This document shows positions 24,619 to 31,617 of a stretch of DNA of 53,488 nucleotides, piece by piece; within the stretch, counting starts at the first letter, position 1, and each line of letters starts with the position of its first letter. The notes under the pieces are model-generated. The model worked only from the letters and a program-made list of their open reading frames with translations. It had not been told where the DNA came from and did no database searches. The DNA comes from CAZCTC01 sp964501335 (GTDB lineage: Bacteria > Chloroflexota > Anaerolineae > B4-G1 > SLSP01). The translations under genes and the position numbers were made by a program. Location: assembly GCA_964501335.1 (NCBI GenBank), contig CAZCTC010000055.1:1-53488 (forward strand). The letters run 5' to 3'.

Positions 24619-24897
24619 ATGCCTCAACCATGCACCCATCTGGATCAAATCAAAGAAGTCACCCCCTCAGGAAAAGGTTGCCAGGAATGCCTCGCCATGG
24701 GCGACAGCTGGGTCCATCTACGCATCTGCAAAACCTGCGGCCATGTCGGCTGCTGCGACGAATCGAAAAACAAACATGCCACCCGCCATTTCCACGAAAC
24801 CGGCCATCCCATCATCGGCGCCTTCGATCCTGGAGAAGACTGGCTCTGGTGTTACGTCGACGAAACCTACGTCGATCCACCGCCCGCTGAAAAATAA
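24619..24897 (+). CDS. UBP-type zinc finger protein
   Basis: This 92-residue protein is almost entirely a UBP (ubiquitin-hydrolase) zinc finger. It has CTHLDQI, then GCQECLAMGDSWVHLRIC, CGHVGCCDES, HATRHFHETGHPI and the closing WLWCYVDE. All expected Cys and His zinc ligands appear present. In eukaryotes this fold binds the ubiquitin C terminus; in bacteria its ligand is unknown and it often stands alone or beside oxidoreductases. AGGAGG lies 9 nt before the ATG. It is monocistronic. Confidence 0.9.
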   Translation: MPQPCTHLDQIKEVTPSGKGCQECLAMGDSWVHLRICKTCGHVGCCDESKNKHATRHFHETGHPIIGAFDPGEDWLWCYVDETYVDPPPAEK

Positions 24898-24900
24898 CAC

Positions 24901-24970
24901 CGGTACGATTAGCCCAAAAATCTGAAAAAGCCTGTGTTTGGGCGCACTTCAAAAAGTGCGCCCAAACATA
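24901..24970 (+). repeat. Left end and hairpin of an intergenic element, block missing
   Basis: CGGTACGATTAGCCC resembles the left end, and a 15-bp hairpin follows (24935-24949 with 24954-24968, loop CAAA). The GCGTC block is absent. It sits directly after the UBP gene and may also serve as a terminator. Confidence 0.65.
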
Positions 24971-25012
24971 AATAGAAAACATCTCAGGGCCCTCGGGGTG
25001 AATCCTACGGCA

Positions 25013-26092
25013 TCAGCCCCGACAACAGAACAACCGCCGGCCCCAACGTATCACACGCTCCCGATAACGCCCCACAATCTCTTTTCCCACCAGCAGACAC
25101 CCCACCCAAAAGGTCAACTCCCCCACAGCCAGCAAGGCCGGAACCAGAACCAACCGGATCGTCCCCGGCAAATCAAGAAAGGGCAACCCCAAAAGTGCCA
25201 GATAAGGCAGCCCCGAAAAGATGACCAGAAAGGCGCCCAACCACTTTCCCAAACCGGAACGGGATGAAGGAACCTCAGCGATCGCCCCTCCGAAAAAACG
25301 GCGCATCAACCGCCCGTAATGATCCAGCATCAACCGATCCGCCGCCGCCGGCCAGACCGCATTCAGCGCGGCAAAAACCCGCGAAACCGCCCCGCCCATC
25401 ATGGCAAAGCGCTTGCCTCGCTCGACCGTCTGCAAAAGCTCGTGGGTCACCTGCTCCATCGGAGAGATCGTCACCCCCATCTGCCGCCACAATGGATGAA
25501 AGGGCCGCTCGGCCGCCGTATCGGTCGGATTCGGACCAAACCAGGCCACCCGGGCCGGGCTGCCGGTCAAACGCAGCTCCCGGTTCATCGCCTCAGCAAA
25601 AGAAGTCATCGCCGCCCGGGTCGCCACATCCACACTGTAATAAGGGAAAGCCAGCCGGCCATCCCCAAAACCGCCCACATGCAGGATCGTCCCGCCGCTC
25701 TCCGTCAACGCCGGCAGGAAAAGCTGAGTCAACAGCACCGCCCCCTTCAAATTGATATCCACCAGCGCCTGAATTTCCGCCGGGGAGTGCTCGCTCAACA
25801 ATTTCCGCACATCCATCCCCGCCGCATTGATCACCACATCGACCCGGCCGTATTCTGCCAGAACGCGATCGCGTAGAGACTCGATCGACCCGGCCTCCGT
25901 CACATCGACCGGAACCGCCAAAACCTCGGGCAGCAAAGCCGCGGCCACCCGGGACAGCATCTCAACATTGCGACCGGCTATGACCAGCCGGCCACCTCGC
26001 GCCGCCACCGCCGCCGTCACCGCGCCGCCCAATCCACCCGTTGCGCCGACCACCACCACAACCTTCCCCATCCACCATGATTGTTGCTTCAT
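25013..26092 (-). CDS. SDR-fold protein with degenerate active site and membrane tail
   Basis: This 359-residue protein has a short-chain dehydrogenase/reductase domain (about 8-260): NAD(P) motif VVGATGGLGGAV, INAAG and the helix-alpha-4 Asn in DINLKGA. Where classical SDRs have Ser and Tyr-x-x-x-Lys, this one reads HVGGFGDG and YYSVDVA, so Ser and Lys are replaced while Tyr stays. The last 75 residues hold two hydrophobic segments ending in LTFWVGCLLVGKEIVGRYRE, like the 'transporter suffix' domain found at the ends of membrane proteins. I start at 26092, the ATG with GAGGAG 8 nt upstream. It is co-transcribed with the TetR gene. A redox role is doubtful; membrane-bound NAD(P) sensing is possible. 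Confidence 0.8.
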   Translation of the reverse strand: MKQQSWWMGKVVVVVGATGGLGGAVTAAVAARGGRLVIAGRNVEMLSRVAAALLPEVLAVPVDVTEAGSIESLRDRVLAEYGRVDVVINAAGMDVRKLLSEHSPAEIQALVDINLKGAVLLTQLFLPALTESGGTILHVGGFGDGRLAFPYYSVDVATRAAMTSFAEAMNRELRLTGSPARVAWFGPNPTDTAAERPFHPLWRQMGVTISPMEQVTHELLQTVERGKRFAMMGGAVSRVFAALNAVWPAAADRLMLDHYGRLMRRFFGGAIAEVPSSRSGLGKWLGAFLVIFSGLPYLALLGLPFLDLPGTIRLVLVPALLAVGELTFWVGCLLVGKEIVGRYRERVIRWGRRLFCCRG

Positions 26093-26144
26093 TTCCCAAC
26101 TCCTCAAGGACAGAACCCCGACACAAATTCCATTTTTCACACCC

Positions 26145-26732
26145 TCACGGCTCCAGACCTTGCCGTATCACCGTCAAAGCAAACTCCAACACTTCACGGC
26201 TTCGCACCCCCACCGGATCGATCATCCGCAACTCCAAAACCCCTTCATACAGCGCCGCAAAAACCGTCGCCGTCATCTGAGGATCTACCGGGCGCAGCTC
26301 CCCGCGCTCCATCCCCTGCTGCAACATAGTCGATAAAATCCCCTGATAGGCCGGCATGTGAGACTGAATGCGCAGCCGAATGCGCTCATCATGGACCGCC
26401 AGCCGGTACAATTCATAAGTTACCGGCAAAAGCTGCTCCGCATCCGGCAAAGCATCGACCATAAAACGCCGCAAACGCTCCCAAACGCCCTCCCGGCTCT
26501 CCAGAAGCAGCTGTAACCCGGCCAGATCCCGGTCAATGACCTCTTCCATCAGCGCCATCACCATCTCATCTTTGCCCTTGTAATACCAATAGAGCGTCCC
26601 CACACTCACACCGGCCTCCTGCGCCACCTCTTCCATCCGCATCGCATCAAAGCCCCGCCGGGCCAAAACCAGCCCCGCCGCCTTTAAAATCTGCGGCCGC
26701 CGCTCTGCACTCACATCCGGCCGTGGTGTCAT
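26145..26732 (-). CDS. TetR/AcrR-family transcriptional regulator
   Basis: This 195-residue regulator has an N-terminal helix-turn-helix (about 12-58: ILKAAGLVLARRGFDAMRMEEVAQEAGVS.GTLYWYYKGKDEM) and a ligand-binding helical C-terminal domain. Of the adjacent ATGs at 26735 and 26732, the second is better spaced (4 nt) from AGGAGG. Two near-identical 26-bp sites directly upstream are probable operators, so it likely represses itself and the SDR-like gene 52 nt downstream. The ligand is unknown. Confidence 0.9.
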   Translation of the reverse strand: MTPRPDVSAERRPQILKAAGLVLARRGFDAMRMEEVAQEAGVSVGTLYWYYKGKDEMVMALMEEVIDRDLAGLQLLLESREGVWERLRRFMVDALPDAEQLLPVTYELYRLAVHDERIRLRIQSHMPAYQGILSTMLQQGMERGELRPVDPQMTATVFAALYEGVLELRMIDPVGVRSREVLEFALTVIRQGLEP

Positions 26733-26742
26733 CATCCCTCCT

Positions 26743-26821
26743 GATAATTGAATGCAAATTCAGTTATAAAACTATAAAAAATCGGGGGAACCCCCGATAA
26801 TTGAACCACCATTCAGTTATA
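26743..26821 (-). promoter_or_regulatory. Twin 26-bp TetR operators flanking a G+C hairpin
   Basis: The sequence GATAATTGAA-nnnnn-ATTCAGTTATA occurs at 26743-26768 and 26796-26821, identical except for 5 central bases. The ends form an imperfect inverted repeat (ATAATTGAA against TTCAGTTAT). The copies start 53 bp apart, about five helical turns, so two dimers would sit on one face. Between them is the 18-bp palindrome ATCGGGGGAACCCCCGAT (26781-26798). The first site abuts the AGGAGG of the regulator. Confidence 0.65.
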
Positions 26822-26861
26822 TTCTACAGCCATCCACCCCGACTGTCAAGCGAAAAAACAG

Positions 26862-27005
26862 CCGCCTGTGCGATTAGACTGGAAAACAAGAAATAAGGCA
26901 AATGCATTTTTCGGCGGCTTCAGAAAGCCGCCGAAAAATGCACAAAAAACATCCTCCCCGCATGTCGCTTTTTACCTGGAAGGCGCCTGTTGCGGAATGC
27001 TAAAA
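26862..27005 (+). repeat. Complete hairpin/GCGTC element between regulator and PH-like gene
   Basis: It has the left end CGCCTGTGCGATTAGACTGG, an 18-bp perfect hairpin (26903-26920 with 26925-26942, loop CAGA), a linker and a shortened block CGCATGTCGCTTTTTACCTGG...TTGCGGAATGCTAA. The right end (ACCCACCCAACTTGAG) is weak. Confidence 0.8.
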
Positions 27006-27027
27006 ATACCCACCCAACTTGAGCTAA

Positions 27028-27996
27028 TCACTTCAATTGAACCGGCCAGGAGGCCAGCACCGAATGCACCCACAAAGCCCTCTCAGCCGGGAGGGTGCCC
27101 TGGATCGTCTGCCCGCTCCAGGTAAACTTCAACGTCATCGTCCCCCCGGGCAAAGATCTCTCCTGCACTTCAGTCCGCGCCGGAGTGACCCGCTTGCCGT
27201 CAAACCGCCGCGCCAGCATTTCAACCTGCCGGACAAACTCATCTGCCGGCAAAACCGCCAACCGGGCAAACAACGGCTCCAAAGGCAACTTCGGCACCAG
27301 CGACCGGACATAAGCATGATGGACCAAAGCGGAAAACAGTCCTTCAACGATCCGGATCGAAAGGTGATCGACCGAAGAGAGCGGAACGAAAAACAGCGCT
27401 TCCGGTGTAAGGACCGCAAATCCATTCTGCACCGCATCCCCTCGCGACCAGGCCGAGAGCCAGTAAACAGATTCCGACCGAGAAGGCATCTCGCCGGCGC
27501 GCTCTACGACTACGCGAAGCGACGGGTCTTGTAACAGTAAAATCCCACCCCACAAAAGCTCGACATTCCGGATAAAACGCAGGGTCAACGGATGCTTTCC
27601 CGGCAAATGCAAAAAGGCAATCAAGGAAGTTCCTTTGATCTGCGTGCCCTCCACCTCGTCCAAAAACAGCTGGCTCACCCGTCCCAACCGCGGCTTCCAG
27701 ATCACGCGCCGGGTGGTCAGCCAGTAATGCCCGGAAAAAAGCCAGGGGCCGTAAAAAAGGAGGATACAGATCAGCATGAAAGGAATGTTAAAAGCCAGCG
27801 TGGACCAGATCTCCCCCGGTTCGCGCGGTTCGACGATCGCCCGCAGGATGGACAGCAAAGGCATACAAAAAACGATCGAACTGCCAAAGATAAGGTTCAG
27901 CCCGGCCCAGAAAAGGGCCAGCCCACTGGTCCCGCCCTCCAACAGAATAATTTCTTCCGGATCCAATACCAAAGAAGGGCCGGTTACTTTCGACAT
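27028..27996 (-). CDS. Membrane protein with PH-like (bPH2-type) domain
   Basis: This 322-residue protein has two membrane segments (about 26-50 and 68-90). A segment WLTTRRVIWKPR..RVSQLFLDEVEG follows, the usual start of bacterial PH-like domains. The remaining C-terminal part is soluble with no recognised motif. The start is taken at the ATG 27996, which lies inside the last codons of the SUKH-3 gene (13-nt overlap). The two are therefore probably translated together. The function is unknown. Confidence 0.65.
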   Translation of the reverse strand: MSKVTGPSLVLDPEEIILLEGGTSGLALFWAGLNLIFGSSIVFCMPLLSILRAIVEPREPGEIWSTLAFNIPFMLICILLFYGPWLFSGHYWLTTRRVIWKPRLGRVSQLFLDEVEGTQIKGTSLIAFLHLPGKHPLTLRFIRNVELLWGGILLLQDPSLRVVVERAGEMPSRSESVYWLSAWSRGDAVQNGFAVLTPEALFFVPLSSVDHLSIRIVEGLFSALVHHAYVRSLVPKLPLEPLFARLAVLPADEFVRQVEMLARRFDGKRVTPARTEVQERSLPGGTMTLKFTWSGQTIQGTLPAERALWVHSVLASWPVQLK

Positions 27997-28439
27997 GGAT
28001 TCCCCCAACGATTCTCAAAAAGGCAATCCAGGCTTTCTCCCACACACCAGATCTCGATATCCCAGATTTCATAAACCTTTCCACTTTCACCGATATAGAG
28101 ATCCGAGTTGCCGTTCTGCATCGATCCCAAGGGGAAAAGCCTCTCATGAATGCAGCCGGAATAATCCAGTAATTCTTCCGTCGAAAAAGGGGGCTTCACA
28201 GGATTCACATCCAGCCATAGATAAGCATTAAACCAAAACCCCTCCCTGAATTTCAGTCCGCCGAATTCCAGTAAGGCCTCCCGGGCGGCATCAAAAAGCT
28301 CCAAATGACGCTGCTTCGCCAGGGCTTTGCTCCAGCCATCGACCCAATGCCCCACATTGCGTCCCGGCCGCCATCCCGCAGCCTTCAATCGAGCATAGAC
28401 ATTCGATGAAAATCTGGAATTCGACTCAGGTTGCTTCAT
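27984..28439 (-). CDS. SUKH-3-family immunity-like protein
   Basis: This 151-residue protein matches the SUKH-3 pattern: AAGWRPGRNVGHWVDGW, then LLEFGGLKFREG, HERLFPLGSMQNGNSDLYIGESGKVYEIW and a closing GESLDCLFENRWG. SUKH proteins neutralise polymorphic or contact-dependent toxins. No toxin gene is nearby, so it may be an orphan immunity gene. It overlaps the PH-like gene by 13 nt and follows the DUF3592 gene by 8 nt, forming a three-gene operon. Confidence 0.8.
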   Translation of the reverse strand: MKQPESNSRFSSNVYARLKAAGWRPGRNVGHWVDGWSKALAKQRHLELFDAAREALLEFGGLKFREGFWFNAYLWLDVNPVKPPFSTEELLDYSGCIHERLFPLGSMQNGNSDLYIGESGKVYEIWDIEIWCVGESLDCLFENRWGNPCRK

Positions 28440-28447
28440 ATACCCGG

Positions 28448-28909
28448 TTATTCTTTCAAAGAATTCCTTGCTTTCTGCAAATTATCCCAGGCAACCAGCA
28501 GATACAATCCCATAACGGCCACCACAATCAACACCAACACTATGCCTACCCATGAATTTTCCAATCCACAATCCATCACCGGACAATTAACACCCGGATT
28601 GGACGGCACATACAAAATCTTCAGATCCTCCCCGACACGAAAACCATCCTCGAAAGCAACGTTGGTAATCAGAGCGCTCCCCGTCACCTTATCGCCGTCC
28701 ACCGAAAAACGATAGGAAATCCGATAAGCCGGAGCGTGCCGGACAAGCGTCTCGGTTACAGCCGTGATCTCTCCCCAGGTGGTAACCCCCTCAGCCTTGA
28801 GCCGCCCCCCATAGTAAGCATTGCGCACCTGAACTCCCAGGAAACCCAGCACCCCAAGAACAATCAGAACTGTAATCCAAAAATTTAATTCTGCCCTTTT
28901 GAGTGTCAT
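28448..28909 (-). CDS. DUF3592-type membrane protein
   Basis: This 153-residue protein has an N-terminal membrane span (about 10-28) and a C-terminal span (about 120-143). They flank an extracytoplasmic beta domain with 'TWGEITAVTETLVRHAPAYR', then YRFSVDGDKVTGSA and DLKILYVPSNPGVN, the pattern of DUF3592. Family function is unknown. It is the first gene of the operon with the SUKH-3 and PH-like genes and diverges from the propeller lipoprotein gene. Confidence 0.75.
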   Translation of the reverse strand: MTLKRAELNFWITVLIVLGVLGFLGVQVRNAYYGGRLKAEGVTTWGEITAVTETLVRHAPAYRISYRFSVDGDKVTGSALITNVAFEDGFRVGEDLKILYVPSNPGVNCPVMDCGLENSWVGIVLVLIVVAVMGLYLLVAWDNLQKARNSLKE

Positions 28910-29138
28910 CGGATTATTCGCCTGCTATTCTGCCGGTGAAAAGATTTACGGTCACAATCATACAATGATCTCCGAAGAAGAAAAATTTCGGCACAACCAT
29001 CAAAGAAAGTGTCATGTTTATTAAAAAAGTCTTTTTATGATATAGTCTATACATTGAATTCTTTAAAATGCATCGCAAATTCATTAACGACCAAGACCTA
29101 TTAGCGTGAAAAGAGATCACAACACAAAACAGGAGACC

Positions 29139-31100
29139 ATGATGACCGGAAATGATGCACATATCAAAAGAAAGCTGTTATGGGGAATCCCCTTGTTTGG
29201 GATCATGGTGGGAATTTTAGTAGGATGCCGTCAGGTATCTACGGATCGGGGGCAGTCACTTACCCAAATCAGCGTGATAGCCCAACCAGCCCCCCCCCGG
29301 TCTTCAGAATGGACTACTTACAGAAACGGCAACGATATCAACCAACTACTCTTTGATCGGCAGGGAAATCTATGGGCCGCGACCACCGGAGGCGTGGTGC
29401 GCTGGGATTTAAAAAACAGCCAGTATACTCGATACACCAAAGATCATGGACTGCCGGACCATAATGCAACCGATATCATAAGTGCCCTGGATGGAACCAT
29501 ATGGATCAGAACATCTCATGGAATATCCCATTTTAAAGACGAAAGCTGGCAATCCTATCCTCTCGAAAATTATAAAAACTGGAATAGATTTTATTCGATA
29601 TCCAGGGGAACGGGAAAAGAACTCTGGGTTAGCAGTATGAAAGGGTTATGGCAATTTGATGGAGATAACTGGAGACTTATAGATGAGAAAACCACAACTA
29701 GAGATCCTGACTTTTCCCCTGAAGTCAGAAAAGTATTTGTTCAATCAAACGGCACTATATGGCGACAAAGTACGCGCAAGCTGTATTACTTAAAAAATCA
29801 AGAATGGGTAGAAGCTCCCCTCCCCTATTATATCGATCCCTCTTTTCACATGACAGAAGGACCGGATGGTACAATGTGGATCGGCTATGCGGGAGAGGTT
29901 TTCCACTTCGATGGAACAAACTGGACGACCTATGGAGCCGAAACAGGCCTCCCTCCCGGTAGAATCTTTGGCATGGCATGGGACTCTCAACAACGATTAT
30001 GGGTAGGCATGGATGATTGTGCCTGGAGTGGCCTGGCCTGGCTCGACAATCAACGCTGGCAAGCACAACCTTTGTTCAATAGATTTTTGAATTCAGACTC
30101 TTTAACCGATATGGCCACCGCACCCGACGGCTCTTTGTGGTTAGGCTCCACAGTCGGAATCTTTCACTACAAAGGAATCGATTGGACAGAAACGGCAATC
30201 CCCGGGCAATGGGAGGTGCTTTTGGTTCCCGAATTGCCGAAAGATAGGGTGATAACTCTGGTCAGCGATTCTCAAAAAGGAGTATGGTTGAGCACGGAAA
30301 ATCAATTGACCCATTTTGACGGGCAAAAATGGCATGAAACCTCATTTTATCCCTATATTTACAGCGGAGCTATGGATTCCATTGTCATTTCTCCCAATAA
30401 TGGAATCTGGACAGGTTTCACCATCGGGCTTACTGCCCATTGGGACGGTAAACGCTGGCAGATCTATAAACCCACAGATAAGGTGGATATGGAGCCAACT
30501 GACTATGAAGGTTTTTCGGTTATGGCAATGACAAAAAACGGCGATCTCTGGTTTGGGGGAAGCTGGAGAAATCACAATCGAGGCCTGGCACGTTTCAACG
30601 GTAAAGAATGGACGGTATATCACGACAGTTCATTTAACCACCTTGTCGCTTCTTTCCTGGCTGCACCTGATGGAACCTTATGGGCAGGAACTTACGATGG
30701 ACTTTTTCATTATGACGGCAAAAAGTGGGTCCCCTATACTGAGGCCACGATCACACCCTATAAAGCCATTCACACATTAGCCCTGGCCCCTGATGGAACC
30801 TTATGGATGGGAAAAAAGCTCACAATCGTACATTTTGACGGTCAAAACTGGAAATCCTATCCACTGCCGGAAATGGATAAGATGGACTGGGAGGGGATTA
30901 CTGCACTGAAAGTAGCTCCAAACGGCATAGTGTGGATAGGAACACAGTTTCATGGAGCATTCAGTTTTGATGGTCAAACCTGGAAGAATTACACCCCGGA
31001 AGAAGGTCTCACGCATGATCGGGTCACAGCCATCGATGTAACCCCCGACGGCGCAATCTGGTTCAGCACCGCAGGAGGAATCTCCCGGTATCAACCCTGA
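29139..31100 (+). CDS. Lipoprotein with fourteen propeller repeats (two 7-bladed beta-propellers)
   Basis: This 653-residue exported lipoprotein starts at tandem ATGs (29139/29142) just after AGGAG. A signal peptide (KRKLLWGIPLFGIMVG) ends in the lipobox ILVGC. About 14 repeats of the form 'DGTLWxGTxxGLxHFDG' follow, starting at RQGNLWAATTGGVVRWD and ending at DGAIWFSTAGGISRYQP. These match the two-component regulator propeller (Reg_prop) repeat. Fourteen repeats equal the two seven-bladed propellers of the periplasmic sensor half of hybrid two-component proteins. Here no transmembrane segment, kinase or regulator follows. A surface ligand-binding role is inferred. It is AT-richer than the flanking genes. 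Confidence 0.88.
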   Translation: MMTGNDAHIKRKLLWGIPLFGIMVGILVGCRQVSTDRGQSLTQISVIAQPAPPRSSEWTTYRNGNDINQLLFDRQGNLWAATTGGVVRWDLKNSQYTRYTKDHGLPDHNATDIISALDGTIWIRTSHGISHFKDESWQSYPLENYKNWNRFYSISRGTGKELWVSSMKGLWQFDGDNWRLIDEKTTTRDPDFSPEVRKVFVQSNGTIWRQSTRKLYYLKNQEWVEAPLPYYIDPSFHMTEGPDGTMWIGYAGEVFHFDGTNWTTYGAETGLPPGRIFGMAWDSQQRLWVGMDDCAWSGLAWLDNQRWQAQPLFNRFLNSDSLTDMATAPDGSLWLGSTVGIFHYKGIDWTETAIPGQWEVLLVPELPKDRVITLVSDSQKGVWLSTENQLTHFDGQKWHETSFYPYIYSGAMDSIVISPNNGIWTGFTIGLTAHWDGKRWQIYKPTDKVDMEPTDYEGFSVMAMTKNGDLWFGGSWRNHNRGLARFNGKEWTVYHDSSFNHLVASFLAAPDGTLWAGTYDGLFHYDGKKWVPYTEATITPYKAIHTLALAPDGTLWMGKKLTIVHFDGQNWKSYPLPEMDKMDWEGITALKVAPNGIVWIGTQFHGAFSFDGQTWKNYTPEEGLTHDRVTAIDVTPDGAIWFSTAGGISRYQP

Positions 31101-31248
31101 AATTAAATTCTTACGTTTTGGTGTGCATTCTTACTCCCAGTTCGAGTATTTTTAGGGGGCGATATTTAAAATTTTCGCCGCTGCTCTCTCGCTCTGGGCT
31201 AAGGGCCTTTAAAAAATTAATTCGGTAATAGAAAAATCGCCGGGATCG

Positions 31249-31367
31249 CACCGGGATAAATCCCGGTGCTAAAAACGACGCCCCCTGAAGGGGCTCAGAG
31301 GTTAAAATCGACGCTCTGAGCCCGATTTATCGGGCATTGTTCATAGCCCGGGGATTGATCCCCGGGC
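31249..31367. repeat. Cluster of perfect palindromes in a 500-nt gene-free region
   Basis: CACCGGGATAAATCCCGGTG (31249-31268), CCCCtgaaGGGG (31282-31293), CTCAGAG...CTCTGAG (31294-31320), GCCCGATTTATCGGGC (31320-31335) and GCCCGGGGAT-tg-ATCCCCGGGC (31346-31367) follow one another. The next 200 nt (31368-31555) contain further GGCCCGGGG and CCCGGG pieces but no gene. Confidence 0.8.
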
Positions 31368-31559
31368 GTAGGTCAATTTGCCCTTTCGCCCGCGCTTTTC
31401 CCATTACCGGCCCGGGGCAAGGCGGATTTTGCCACGTTCGGGAAGCAAGGGCATTACCGGATTATTTTCTTAAAGATCATAACCGGGCTGCAAAGGCCGG
31501 AATCCCGGTTCGCAGACCTCCTTGAGGGGGCTTTCTTTTTCATAGCCCGGGGTTTCAAC

Positions 31560-31617
31560 TCTGTGACTATTTTCAATATCTTCGATCTGTGGTTAAATCT
31601 CTTCTCTTTTTCACCCC
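31560..31617 (+). repeat. CTCTGTG-type module, short copy
   Basis: CTCTGTGACTATTTTCAATATCTTCGATCTGTGGTTAAATC and TCTTCTCTTTTTCACCC match the right half of the module at 100-232. It runs up to the stop codon at 31618. Confidence 0.55.
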
